64,000 nt of DNA from Streptomyces seoulensis (GTDB lineage Bacteria; Actinomycetota; Actinomycetes; Streptomycetales; Streptomycetaceae), in assembly GCF_022846655.1 (NCBI RefSeq), contig NZ_AP025667.1, positions 5,059,001 to 5,123,000 of the forward strand, in the 5' to 3' direction. The notes below the pieces were generated by a model that saw nothing but the letters and a program-made list of their open reading frames with translations, was not told the DNA's origin and made no database searches. The position numbers and the translations under genes were made by a program. This document shows positions 10,129 through 18,881 of the stretch, in pieces; within the stretch, counting starts at the first letter, position 1; the number at the start of each line of letters is the position of its first letter.

Positions 10129-11393
10129 GCACGCGCCTCCGCGGTTGCCGTCCGGTTGGTCAGTTCGCGGGCCCTGGCCCGGGCCCAGGTCTCCGCTTCG
10201 AGGACGTCCGACACCGTGAGCGAAGTTCCCGTGACCGGGGTGCCGTGTTCCTCGACCACCCGGATGACGGTCTCCATGATCCCGTTGAAGGGCAGAGCGC
10301 CGCCCAGGAAGGCTTCGACGCACTCCTCGTTGGCCGCATTGAACACCGCCGGGGCGGTGCCCGCGAGCCGGCCCACGTGCCGGGCGAGGTTCACCGAGGG
10401 GAAGGCGTCGTCGTCCAGCGGGAAGAACTCCCAGGTGGACGCCTTGCTCCAGTCGAAGGCCGGGGCGGCGTCCGGGACGCGCTCGGGCCAGCCCAGGCCG
10501 ATGGCGATCGGCCCACCCATGTCGGGGGGCGTCGCCTGGGCGATCGTGGAACCGTCGGTGAACTCGACCATCGAGTGGACATACGACTGGGGATGCACGA
10601 CCACCTCAATGCGGTCGAAGGGAATGTCGTAGAGCAGGTGCGCCTCGATGACCTCCAGACCCTTGTTGACCAGGGTCGCGGAGTTGACCGTGATCACCGG
10701 GCCCATCGCCCAGGTGGGGTGCGCGAGGGCGTCGGAGACCTTGACGTCCGCCAGCTCGGCCTTGGTGCGGCCGCGGAAGGGGCCGCCGGAGGCGGTGACG
10801 ACCAGCTTGCGCACGTCGGCGCGGTTGCCGGAGGCGAGGGCCTGGAAGAGGGCCGCGTGCTCGGAGTCGACCGGGATGATCTGGCCGGGCTTGGCCAGCG
10901 CCTTGACCAGCGGGCCGCCCACGATCAGCGACTCCTTGTTGGCGAGCGCCAGGGTGCGGCCCGCCTCCAGGGCGGCCAGCGTCGGCGCGAGGCCGATGGA
11001 GCCGGTGATGCCGTTCAGGACGGTGTGGCAGTCGGAAGCGGCGACCTGGGCGGCGGCGTCCGGGCCCACCAGGATCTCCGGGAGCGGCTCGCCGCCGTAC
11101 TGCCCGGCCAGGGCCTCGCGCAGCGCCGGTGCCGCGTCCTCACGGGCGACCGCGACGGTGCGTACCCCGAGCTTGCGCGCCTGCTCGGCGAGGAGGTCCA
11201 CCCGGCCGCCGTTCGCGGAGAGGGCGGTGACCCTGAAGCGGTCGGGGTTGCGCAGCACGAGGTCGATGGCCTGGGTGCCGATGGACCCGGTGGAGCCGAG
11301 GATCACCACGTCCTTCGGGCCGTCGCCCGCGACGGGGTCGTACACGAGGTGCGGGTCGGCGAGCGGGGCGGGGCTGGCGAGGCTGTCGGTCAT
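10125..11393 (-). CDS. dxr: 1-deoxy-D-xylulose 5-phosphate reductoisomerase
   Basis: NADPH-dependent enzyme converting DXP to MEP, the first committed step of the non-mevalonate isoprenoid pathway. The 422-residue protein has the nucleotide motif [18 protein letters not shown], the substrate-binding region [13 protein letters not shown] and the metal-site region around [10 protein letters not shown]. About 25 extra N-terminal residues precede the Rossmann core. ATG start at 11393. First gene of a two-gene unit with the site-2 protease; the terminator at 8774-8802 ends the unit before ispG. Confidence 0.97.
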   Translation of the reverse strand: MTDSLASPAPLADPHLVYDPVAGDGPKDVVILGSTGSIGTQAIDLVLRNPDRFRVTALSANGGRVDLLAEQARKLGVRTVAVAREDAAPALREALAGQYGGEPLPEILVGPDAAAQVAASDCHTVLNGITGSIGLAPTLAALEAGRTLALANKESLIVGGPLVKALAKPGQIIPVDSEHAALFQALASGNRADVRKLVVTASGGPFRGRTKAELADVKVSDALAHPTWAMGPVITVNSATLVNKGLEVIEAHLLYDIPFDRIEVVVHPQSYVHSMVEFTDGSTIAQATPPDMGGPIAIGLGWPERVPDAAPAFDWSKASTWEFFPLDDDAFPSVNLARHVGRLAGTAPAVFNAANEECVEAFLGGALPFNGIMETVIRVVEEHGTPVTGTSLTVSDVLEAETWARARARELTNRTATAEARA

Positions 11394-11593
11394 CCCTCCA
11401 TTGTGGCCGCACGCGGGGACCGTCAGGACCGCGCGTCCCTCGGTCGGGTGGCCGGGCCGGGGACTCGGTGCGCTGCGAGGTTTCTCCCTTTGTGAATCTG
11501 GGGTGAAGATCCTGTGATAACAATTCAGTTGAACGGGTGAACTTCATTCCCGTGCAACGCCTTTGTGAACGACATCCTTGGGGGGATCTCTTC

Positions 11594-12052
11594 GTGCGTA
11601 CCGTGCGCCTTCGCGCCGCCCTGCCCGCCCTCGCCGGCGCGGCCCTGCTGACCGGCACCCTGCTGAGCACCCCGGCCCAGGCGGCCGGAAGTGTCCAGAT
11701 CCACCGGGTCTACTTCGACAGCCCCGGCACGGACACCCGCTCCAACTCCAGCCTGAACGGCGAGTGGGTGCAGCTCAAGAACACGAGCCGCTCGGCCGTC
11801 TCGCTGAAGGGGTGGATCCTCAAGGACACCTCGAACCACAAGTACTCGTTCCCGAACGTCAAGATCGGCGCCGGGAAGTACATGAAGATCCACACCGGGA
11901 GCGGCTCGGACACCGGCTCGGACAAGTACCAGGGCCGCCGTGCCTACGTCTGGAACAACACCAGCGACACGGCGACCCTGACCAAGTCGAACGGCTCCAA
12001 GGTCGACACCTGCTCGTGGACGACCCGGAACGGCAGCGACAAGTACTGCTAG
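11594..12052 (+). CDS. Secreted lamin-tail domain protein
   Basis: A 152-residue exported protein. I chose the GTG at 11594, seven bases after a strong ttggggggat ribosome binding site, over the longer frame from 11537. The N terminus (VRTVRLRAALPALAGAALL to AQAAG) is a Sec signal peptide. The mature part matches the lamin-tail (LTD) beta-sandwich: LNGEWVQLKN, VSLKGWILKD, YSFPNVKIGAGKYMKIHTG, YVWNNTSDTATL. LTD domains occur in secreted nucleases and surface proteins. Here it stands alone, so its activity is unknown. Confidence 0.88.
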   Translation: MRTVRLRAALPALAGAALLTGTLLSTPAQAAGSVQIHRVYFDSPGTDTRSNSSLNGEWVQLKNTSRSAVSLKGWILKDTSNHKYSFPNVKIGAGKYMKIHTGSGSDTGSDKYQGRRAYVWNNTSDTATLTKSNGSKVDTCSWTTRNGSDKYC

Positions 12053-12055
12053 CGG

Positions 12056-13993
12056 CTAACCGCCGTAGGGGCGGCGGGCGTTGACGTGCTCGCTCGCCCC
12101 TGGGGTGGCGTCCGCGATCCACGCGCCGTCGCCCGAGGGGTCGAGGATGCCCTCCTCCAGCCACTCGTAGGCCCCGCCGAGGACGCCCTTGACCACCTTG
12201 CGGTCGACACCGTCGGTGTTGTGCCACAGGCGGGCGAAGAGCTCGTCGACACGGACGCGGGCCTGGCGGCAGAAGGCGTCGGCGAGCTGGTACGCCTCGC
12301 GGCCGTGCTCGCCCTCCCGCCGCAGCCGCTCGGCCCGTACACAGGCCGCGCTCATGGCGAACAGCTCCGCGCCGATGTCCACGATCCGGCCGAGGAAGCC
12401 CTGCTTGGTCTCCATCCGGCCCTGCCATCGGGACATGCCGTAGAAGGTGGCGCGGGCCAGCTTGCGGGCGTGGCGCTCGACGAAGCGCAGGTGCCCGGAC
12501 AGGTCGACGCCGTGCTTGAACTCGGCGTACGAGGACGGGAGCTGCCCCGGACCCGCGACCAGCTTCGGCAGCCACTTGGCGTAGAAGGCGCCCGCTCCCG
12601 CACCGGCTCTCGCCTTGTCCTGGAGGGACTTGTCGGGGTCGATGAGGTCACCGGCGACCGAGAGGTGGGCGTCGACGGCCTCGCGCGCGATCAGCAGGTG
12701 CATGATCTCGGTGGAGCCCTCGAAGATGCGGTTGATGCGCAGGTCCCGCAGCATCTGCTCGGCCGGCACCGCCCGCTCGCCGCGTGCCCCGAGCGACTCG
12801 GCGGTCTCGTAGCCGCGGCCGCCCCGGATCTGGACCAGCTCGTCGGCCATCAGCCAGGACATCTCCGAGCCGTACAGCTTGGCGAGGGCGGCCTCGATGC
12901 GGATGTCGTTGCGGTCCTCGTCGGCCATCTGGGAGGCGAGGTCGACGACGGCCTCCAGCGCGAACGTGGTCGCCGCGATGAAGCTGATCTTGGAGCCGAC
13001 GGCCTCGTGGAGCGCGACCGGCTTGCCCCACTGCTCGCGCTCGGCGGCCCACTCACGGGCGATCTTCAGGCACCACTTGCCCGCGCCCGCGCACATCGCG
13101 GGCAGGGACAGCCGGCCGGTGTTGAGGGTGGTGAGCGCGATCTTCAGGCCCGCGCCCTCGGGGCCGATCCGGTTGGCGGCCGGGACCCGCACCCGGTGGA
13201 AGCGGGTGACGCCGTTCTCGATGCCGCGCAGACCCATGAAGGCGTTGCGGTTCTCGACGGTGATCCCCTCGGCGTCGGCCTCCACCACGAACGCGGTGAT
13301 GCCGCCGGGGTGCCCCTCCGACTTCGGCACCCGCGCCATGACCACGAGGAGGTCGGCGACGACGCCGTTGGTGGTCCACAGCTTCACGCCGTCCAGGACG
13401 TATTCGTCGCCCTCCGGGACGGCCGAGGTGGCCAGGCGCGCCGGGTCCGAGCCGACGTCCGGCTCGGTGAGCAGGAAGGCGGAGATGTCGGTGGTGGCGC
13501 AGCGGGGCAGGAAGGCGTCCTTCTGCTCCTGGGTGCCGAAGATCTTCAGCGGCTGCGGTACGCCGATCGACTGGTGGGCGGAGAGCAGTGCGCCGACGGC
13601 GGGGCTGACCGAGCCGACCAGGGCGAGGGCCTTGTTGTAGTAGAGCTGGGAGAGGCCGAGGCCGCCGTACTTGGTGTCGATCTTCATCCCGAGGGCGCCG
13701 AGCCGCTTCAGGCCGGCCACGACCTCGTCGGGGATGCGGGCCTCGCGCTCGATGCGGGCCGCGTCGATCTCCGTCTCGCAGAAGGCGCGCAGCTCGGCGA
13801 GGAAGGCCTCACCGCGCCGGACGCTCTCGGCGTCGGGGAGCGGGTGGGGGTGGATGAGGTCGAGCCGGAAGCGCCCGAGGAACAGCTCCTTGGCGAAGCT
13901 CGGCTTGCGCCAGTTCTGCTCCCGGGCGGCCTCCGCCACCTGTCGGGCCTCGCGCTCGGAGACGGTGGTGCGTTGAGTGGTGGGGGCGGACAT
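12056..13993 (-). CDS. Acyl-CoA dehydrogenase family protein
   Basis: A 645-residue flavoenzyme of the acyl-CoA dehydrogenase superfamily, which oxidises acyl-CoA thioesters with FAD. Visible elements are LLTEPDVGSDPARLATSA (substrate/FAD loop), LWTTNGVVADLLVVMAR, GIENGVTRFHRVRVPAANRIG, and the C-terminal FAD segment IRGGRGYETAESLG with INRIFEGSTEIMHLLIAREAV. The extra 200-residue C-terminal extension makes it longer than the usual 380-residue enzymes. The start ATG at 13993 follows a gaggtgag site; the GTG nine bases upstream is less likely. It converges on the lamin-tail gene with only 3 bp between the stops. Confidence 0.93.
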   Translation of the reverse strand: MSAPTTQRTTVSEREARQVAEAAREQNWRKPSFAKELFLGRFRLDLIHPHPLPDAESVRRGEAFLAELRAFCETEIDAARIEREARIPDEVVAGLKRLGALGMKIDTKYGGLGLSQLYYNKALALVGSVSPAVGALLSAHQSIGVPQPLKIFGTQEQKDAFLPRCATTDISAFLLTEPDVGSDPARLATSAVPEGDEYVLDGVKLWTTNGVVADLLVVMARVPKSEGHPGGITAFVVEADAEGITVENRNAFMGLRGIENGVTRFHRVRVPAANRIGPEGAGLKIALTTLNTGRLSLPAMCAGAGKWCLKIAREWAAEREQWGKPVALHEAVGSKISFIAATTFALEAVVDLASQMADEDRNDIRIEAALAKLYGSEMSWLMADELVQIRGGRGYETAESLGARGERAVPAEQMLRDLRINRIFEGSTEIMHLLIAREAVDAHLSVAGDLIDPDKSLQDKARAGAGAGAFYAKWLPKLVAGPGQLPSSYAEFKHGVDLSGHLRFVERHARKLARATFYGMSRWQGRMETKQGFLGRIVDIGAELFAMSAACVRAERLRREGEHGREAYQLADAFCRQARVRVDELFARLWHNTDGVDRKVVKGVLGGAYEWLEEGILDPSGDGAWIADATPGASEHVNARRPYGG

Positions 13994-14098
13994 GAGGCTC
14001 ACCTCGCCGCGAAGAGGGATGTTGGCGGACCGTGGGTAACCGACCCGTTGCTACTGGATCGTTGGTACCTGAATCGGGCGCACCCCACCACCCCTTGC

Positions 14099-14122
14099 GC
14101 GTCCGTTCAGGTGAACGGACGC
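14099..14122. terminator. Hairpin terminator after the formate/nitrite-type channel gene
   Basis: An 11-base perfect inverted repeat (gcgtccgttca / tgaacggacgc) with a minimal loop, 20 bp past the stop of the channel gene at 14142 in the leftward direction. Confidence 0.7.
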
Positions 14123-14141
14123 GGCAGGGGGAACCGGCGGC

Positions 14142-15005
14142 TCAGGCGGTCTCGAGGGACGGGACCAGGGGCTTCGAGCCCTCGGCGGGGCCGTCCTGGG
14201 CGGCGGCCGGGGGGTTCCGGCGGCCGGCGACGGCGTACGCGACGCCGACCAGCAGTCCGCCGCCGACGAGGTTGCCGAGGCCGACCAGGAGGAGGTTGTG
14301 GCCGAAGGCGGCGAGGGTGTCGTGGGGGACGTGCTCGAAGAGGCCGAGCGAGAAGGTCGTCATGTTGGCGACGACGTGCTCGAAGCCGGAGGCGACGAAG
14401 GCCAGGATGCCCGCGAAGATCAGCATGATCTTGGCGGCGTCGGAGCGGGTGCGCATGCCCATCCACACGGTCAGGCAGACCAGGAAGTTGCAGAGCACAC
14501 CGCGGAAGAACATCGCCTCGCCACTCTCGGCCATCTTGGCGTTGAGCATGCCGGTCAGGCCGGCCAGACCGGGGGCGGGAGCTCCGGGCGCGGACACGAC
14601 GTCCAGCACCCCGGCGGCGTGCACCAGCCAGGCGAGGGCGACCGAGCCGACCAGGTTGCCGACGAAGGAGCCGACGATCACGGCGAGCGCGACGAGCGGC
14701 GAGAAGGCCCGGCGGACCGCGCCCTGGACCATCGTCATCATGTTGCTGGTGGCCAGCTCGCCACCGGCGAAGATCACCAGCGTCAGCGCGACACCGAAGA
14801 CCAGGCCCTGGATCAGCCTGACCCAGGGAGAGTGCGCGAGGCTGAGCGGGCCGGACACCATGACCATCAGGACGACGCCCATGCCGATGAAGGCCCCGGC
14901 GAGCGCCGAGAGCACCAGGTAGCGGCCGGGGGAACGGAGCAGCTTCGCCTTGCTCCGGGCGCTGGCGACCTGGTCGTCCAGGGCGTCTTCAATGGGTATC
15001 GGCAC
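14142..15005 (-). CDS. Formate/nitrite transporter (FNT) family channel
   Basis: A 287-residue polytopic membrane protein with six hydrophobic segments. FNT members form pentameric channels for small monovalent anions such as formate, nitrite or hydrosulfide. The family pattern is present: GGELATSNM in the first half and FEHVVANMTTFSLGL in the second, with the conserved pore histidine. The start is a GTG at 15005 (MPIPIEDALDDQVAS). The substrate is not decided by sequence and no formate or nitrite metabolism genes are adjacent. The upstream region holds an inverted repeat that could be an operator. Confidence 0.9.
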   Translation of the reverse strand: MPIPIEDALDDQVASARSKAKLLRSPGRYLVLSALAGAFIGMGVVLMVMVSGPLSLAHSPWVRLIQGLVFGVALTLVIFAGGELATSNMMTMVQGAVRRAFSPLVALAVIVGSFVGNLVGSVALAWLVHAAGVLDVVSAPGAPAPGLAGLTGMLNAKMAESGEAMFFRGVLCNFLVCLTVWMGMRTRSDAAKIMLIFAGILAFVASGFEHVVANMTTFSLGLFEHVPHDTLAAFGHNLLLVGLGNLVGGGLLVGVAYAVAGRRNPPAAAQDGPAEGSKPLVPSLETA

Positions 15006-15090
15006 GGTGCCCTCTCACTTTCCGCGAATGTCCGCTCTATGCGGGTGGAAGTGTGCTCCTCCGTGCGCGAAAAAGTCAAAAGCGCAATCA

Positions 15091-15144
15091 ATCGCTCGAT
15101 AGGCAGTGTTTATCGGACTTAAGAGGTCAAACCTATCGCGCGAT
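15091..15144. promoter_or_regulatory. Inverted repeat upstream of the FNT channel gene
   Basis: Arms atcgctcgatagg (15091-15103) and cctatcgcgcgat (15132-15144) match at 12 of 13 positions around a 28-base A/T-rich spacer. The stretch is strikingly AT-rich for this genome and lies 86-139 bp upstream of the channel start. An operator or a cruciform-type regulator site is inferred; no regulator is identified. Confidence 0.45.
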
Positions 15145-15172
15145 CGGCCGTGCTTATCACCTGAGGAAAAGA

Positions 15173-15211
15173 GAACGGCCGGAGCCCCCGCACAGCGGGC
15201 TCCGGCCGTTC
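15173..15211. terminator. Hairpin terminator downstream of the aldehyde dehydrogenase gene
   Basis: A 15-bp perfect stem (15173-15187 with 15197-15211, arm gaacggccggagccc), 23 bp beyond the stop at 15234 in the leftward direction. Confidence 0.85.
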
Positions 15212-15233
15212 CGTGTGACCTGTCCGTGGCAGG

Positions 15234-16679
15234 TCAGAGTGCGAGGCCCGTGAGGACCAGGACGCGCTCGTAGGTGTAGTCGTCCATCGCGGAGCGCACG
15301 CCCTCGCGGCCCACGCCGGACTGCTTGACGCCGCCGTACGGCATCTGGTCGGCACGGTAGGACGGGACGTCGCCGATGACGACACCGCCGACCTCCAGCG
15401 CGCGGTGAGCGCGGAAGGCGGTCTGCAGGTCGTGGGTGAACACACCTGCCTGGAGGCCGTACTTGGAGTCGTTGACCGCGGCGAACGCCTCGGCCTCGCC
15501 GTCGACCTTCGTGACGGTGAGGACCGGTCCGAAGACCTCCTCGGTGGCGAGGGTGGCGCCCGCGGGCACGTCGGTGAGGACGGTCGGCGCGTAGGTGGCG
15601 CCGTCGCGCTCGCCGCCGGTGAGCAGGGTGGCGCCCAGCTCGACGGCCTCGTTCACCCAGGACTCGACGCGCTGCGCGGCGGCCTCGCTGACCAGCGGGC
15701 CGACCTCGGTCTTGTCGTCGGCCGGGTCACCGGTGACCTGGGCCTCGACGGCGGCCACGATGCGCGGCAGCAGCCGCTCGTACACCGCGCCGTCGACGAT
15801 CACGCGCTGCACCGAGATGCAGGACTGGCCGCCCTGGTAGTTGGAGAAGGTGGCGATGCGGGTCGCGGCCCAGTCCAGGTCGGCGTCGCTCGCCCAGTCG
15901 CCGAGGACGACGGCCGCGCCGTTGCCGCCCAGCTCCAGCGTGCAGTGCTTGCGCGGCACCGAGTCCATGATCGCGTAGCCGACCTGCTCGGAGCCGGTGA
16001 AGGAGATCACCGGGAGCCGCTCGTCCTGGACCAGCGCGGGCATCTTGTCGTTGGCGACCGGCAGGACGCTCCAGGACCCGGCGGGCAGGTCGGTCTCGGC
16101 CAGCAGCTCGCCGATGACCAGGCCGGACAGCGGGGTGGCCGGGGCGGGCTTGAGGATGATCGGGACACCGGCGGCGATGGCCGGGGCGACCTTGTGGGCG
16201 CACAGGTTCAGCGGGAAGTTGAACGGCGCGATGCCGAGGACGACGCCCTTGGGGAAGCGGCGGATCAGCGCCATGCGTCCCTGGCCGCCCGCGTCGGTGT
16301 CGAGCCGCTGGGCCTCGCCGCCGTTGAACCGGCGGGCCTCCTCGGCCGCGAGCTTGAAGACGGAGACGGCACGGCCGACCTCGCCGCGGGCCCACTTGAT
16401 CGGCTTGCCGTTCTCGCCGGAGATGAGCTGGGCGATCTCCTCGGTGCGCTCGGTCAGCCGCGTGGCGACGTGGTCGAGGGCGGCGGCGCGGACGTGCGCG
16501 GGGACGGCGGCGAACTCGTCGCGCACGGCGTACGCGGCGGCCACGGCCTCCTCGACCTGGGCGTCGCTGGGCACGCTCGCCCGGCCGACGACACGGCCGT
16601 CCCACGGAGAGGTGACGTCGAAGCTGTCCTCGCCGGTGGCCTGGCGGCCGGCCAGCCAGAAGGCGTGGGTGGAGGTCAT
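15234..16679 (-). CDS. NAD(P)-dependent aldehyde dehydrogenase
   Basis: A 481-residue aldehyde dehydrogenase oxidising an aldehyde to the acid. Motifs seen are GIAPFNFPLNL and ILKPAPATPLS (cofactor binding), SFTGSEQVGY, ELGGNGAAVV (general-base Glu), GGQSCISVQR (catalytic Cys near 285) and EEVFGPVLTV. It lies near gabT and the polyamine genes, so succinate semialdehyde is a possible substrate. The family cannot be fixed from sequence alone and it is not closely similar to the two aminobutyraldehyde dehydrogenases in this window. ATG start at 16679. PucR is the next gene upstream, 231 bp away. Confidence 0.92.
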   Translation of the reverse strand: MTSTHAFWLAGRQATGEDSFDVTSPWDGRVVGRASVPSDAQVEEAVAAAYAVRDEFAAVPAHVRAAALDHVATRLTERTEEIAQLISGENGKPIKWARGEVGRAVSVFKLAAEEARRFNGGEAQRLDTDAGGQGRMALIRRFPKGVVLGIAPFNFPLNLCAHKVAPAIAAGVPIILKPAPATPLSGLVIGELLAETDLPAGSWSVLPVANDKMPALVQDERLPVISFTGSEQVGYAIMDSVPRKHCTLELGGNGAAVVLGDWASDADLDWAATRIATFSNYQGGQSCISVQRVIVDGAVYERLLPRIVAAVEAQVTGDPADDKTEVGPLVSEAAAQRVESWVNEAVELGATLLTGGERDGATYAPTVLTDVPAGATLATEEVFGPVLTVTKVDGEAEAFAAVNDSKYGLQAGVFTHDLQTAFRAHRALEVGGVVIGDVPSYRADQMPYGGVKQSGVGREGVRSAMDDYTYERVLVLTGLAL

Positions 16680-16827
16680 GTGCGGGTCCGGCCCTTCCGC
16701 GTCGGGGGGGTGTGCTTTGCGTGATCCACGGTAGGGCGGGCGCGCTCGGCGGTCGCTTGTCCGAGTCGTACGGAAACGGGCGGGGGATGCTCCGGTTCGG
16801 CGTGGTCGGCGGCGGGCGGGGGGCGGC

Positions 16828-16934
16828 TACTCCGCCGGGGTGGCCTTCAGCGGGCCGGGGGGGGGCCGGCTACTCCGCCGAGGTGGCCTTCAGTGGGCGG
16901 GGGGGGCCGGCTACTCCGCCGAGGTGGCCTTCAG
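16828..16934. repeat. Three tandem copies of the pucR 3' end
   Basis: The 23-base segment tactccgccgaggtggccttcag occurs at 16871-16893 and 16912-16934, with a one-mismatch copy at 16828-16850. Periods are 43 and 41 bp and G-runs separate the copies. The rightmost copy holds the last codons and stop of pucR (LKATSAE), so the stop-proximal end has been duplicated twice into the downstream spacer. The positions above contain the whole motif. Confidence 0.85.
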
Positions 16935-18491
16935 TGCCAGCCACAGCTCCATCCGGACGTCCGGGTCGTCCAGCGAGCGGCCGAGGATCTCCTCGACCCG
17001 GCGCATCCGGTAGCGCAGGGTGTGCCGGTGCACGCCGAGGTCGGCGGCTGCCGCGTCCCACTGCCCGTGCCGGGACAGCCACGCCCGCAGCGAGGCGACC
17101 AGGTCGCCGCGCCCGGTCGCGTCGTGGTCGCGCAGCGCCCGCAGCAGGCCGTCCGCGAACGCCCGTACCGCGTCGTCGGCCAGGAGCGGCAGCACCGAGC
17201 CCGCGGCGACGTGCTCGTGCTCGACCATGGCCCGGCCGCGCCGCCGGGCCACCGACAGCGCCTGCTCGGCCTGCCGGTAGGCGGAGGCGGCCGCGATCGG
17301 GCCCGCGGGGGCCGAGAGGCCGACGACGAGTCCGCCGTCCTCGCCGCCCGAGGACTCCGGCACGAGCCGGGCCGCCTCCAGCGCGCCCGCGTACGCCGTG
17401 CACGCGGCGACGGCCGCGCCGCCGTCGGTGGCGAGCACCACCAGCCGCTCGCGCTCCGGCACGACCAGCACGGATTCACCGGAGCGGGCGGCGGCGGACT
17501 CGGCGGCCTCCGCGAGCCCGCCGAGCGGCTCGCCGTCCGTCCCCGGGGGCGCGGACTCGGCGACGAGGACCCGGAAGGGCGCGTCCAGCAGCCCGCCGTA
17601 CAGATCTCCGGCGACCGTGCGGGCGTGGTCGGGCTCGCCGGCCAGCAGCATGCGCAGCACCGCCGCGCCGACCCGCCCTTCGGCGGCCTGCAGCGAGCGG
17701 GAGCGCTCGGTGGTGAGGGTGAGCAGGGCGATCGCGGAGTGCACGGCGTAGCGCTCGGCGGTGCCGGGGGCGGCTGCGGTGCCGACGGCGAGCGCGGCGC
17801 GGGGGCGGCGGCCGGTGCCGAGGGAGTGCAGTTCGATCCGGTCCTCGGTGTCGGGGGCGGCGACCACCGAAGAGGCGGGGGCGGGCCGTTCGCGCAGCCG
17901 CTCGACCTCCGCGGTGAGCCGGGCGGCCCGGCGGCCGGCCCACTCGGGCGCGGCGGCGACGACGGCGCCGGACGCGTCGTACAGCGCGGCCCAGCCGTCG
18001 ACCTGGGCGGCGAGGGCGGCGAGCAGGCCCTCGGGGCCGGTGGTCAGCGCCTGCCGGGTCAGTTCGCGCTGGGCGGCGAAGCCCGCGGTGACGGCCCGGT
18101 ACTGGTCGGCGGCGATGGCGGCCGAGACCGCCTTGCTGATGGCGAGGAAGGGGGTGCGCCGGGGCACCTCCAGCAGGGGCAGCCCCTCCTGCCGGGCCGC
18201 CCCGACCAGCGCCTCGGGGATGTCGTCGTAGTTCACGCCCACCGCGAAGCCGAGGCCGACGACTCCCGCGCCGGCCAGCCGCTTCACGTACCGCCGCATC
18301 GCCTCGGGGTCCTCCGCGTCCAGCTTGAGCGCGGTGATGAGCAGCAGCTCCCCGCCCTCCATGTACGGCACGGGGTCGGCCAGCTCGCTGACGTGCGCCC
18401 AGCGGACGGGCACGTCGAGCCGGTCCTCGCCCGCGCGGACGGTGAGCTTGAGCGCGGAGTGGTGGACGAGCGAGGCGAGCGTCGGCGGCAT
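16911..18491 (-). CDS. PucR-family transcriptional regulator
   Basis: A 526-residue regulator with an N-terminal purine-catabolism (PucR) sensory domain (about 1-125, MPPTLASLVHHSALKL), a central GGDEF-like/CdaR region, and a C-terminal helix-turn-helix QWDAAAADLGVHRHTLRYRM with RRVEEILG. The family controls purine, amino-acid and GABA utilisation, and gabT lies 2.8 kb away, so control of nitrogen catabolism is a reasonable guess. I chose the ATG at 18491, preceded by gaagg; the upstream 28 codons in frame look non-coding. Its 3' end is triplicated downstream. Confidence 0.9.
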   Translation of the reverse strand: MPPTLASLVHHSALKLTVRAGEDRLDVPVRWAHVSELADPVPYMEGGELLLITALKLDAEDPEAMRRYVKRLAGAGVVGLGFAVGVNYDDIPEALVGAARQEGLPLLEVPRRTPFLAISKAVSAAIAADQYRAVTAGFAAQRELTRQALTTGPEGLLAALAAQVDGWAALYDASGAVVAAAPEWAGRRAARLTAEVERLRERPAPASSVVAAPDTEDRIELHSLGTGRRPRAALAVGTAAAPGTAERYAVHSAIALLTLTTERSRSLQAAEGRVGAAVLRMLLAGEPDHARTVAGDLYGGLLDAPFRVLVAESAPPGTDGEPLGGLAEAAESAAARSGESVLVVPERERLVVLATDGGAAVAACTAYAGALEAARLVPESSGGEDGGLVVGLSAPAGPIAAASAYRQAEQALSVARRRGRAMVEHEHVAAGSVLPLLADDAVRAFADGLLRALRDHDATGRGDLVASLRAWLSRHGQWDAAAADLGVHRHTLRYRMRRVEEILGRSLDDPDVRMELWLALKATSAE

Positions 18492-18881
18492 GGGACCTTC
18501 AGGTCGGGACGGCCGGCGCACCATCGCGCCGTCCGGGGGCGGTGATCTCTTGGCCGCCGCGTATGAACGGCCCACCCTGATTCTGCCTCACCGTACGATG
18601 GCGGGCCGCCGCTCCGGCCGACCGGCACGGTTCGCTCGGCGAAGGTGCCGCACTCGGCGGGCGCGGGTGGGGATCGGCTCGGGGTGCGCGGGGCCGGACG
18701 GTGATCGGCGCACCTGACCGCACAGGCGCCGCTCGGCGTGGGACGGCCCTGCGGCGCCCCGGCTGGGCCGCCGCTCGACGAGCGCCGCCGCGGCCGCTCA
18801 GCTCGCCGGGCTGCCCGTGCGCCACGGCGGCCCGGCTGCGGGCGCGCCTCCCTGGACCGCTGAACCCCCGGACGGGCCCCT
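18492..18881. other. Intergenic region upstream of pucR
   Basis: About 390 bp between the leftward pucR gene and the end of the leftward ATPase gene. Open frames here are Arg/Pro/Ala-rich and have no family features. I see no convincing terminator, RNA gene or repeat. It should contain the pucR promoter. Confidence 0.6.

Noticed and set aside
11487..11593. Repeated ctttgtgaa motifs upstream of the lamin-tail gene as an operator
   Set aside because: Two short repeats 70 bp apart with no symmetry or known regulator; too weak to list as a site.
12086..14428. 780-codon rightward frame opposite the acyl-CoA dehydrogenase gene
   Set aside because: Shadow frame with no recognisable family, while the opposite strand encodes a conserved enzyme with all motifs.
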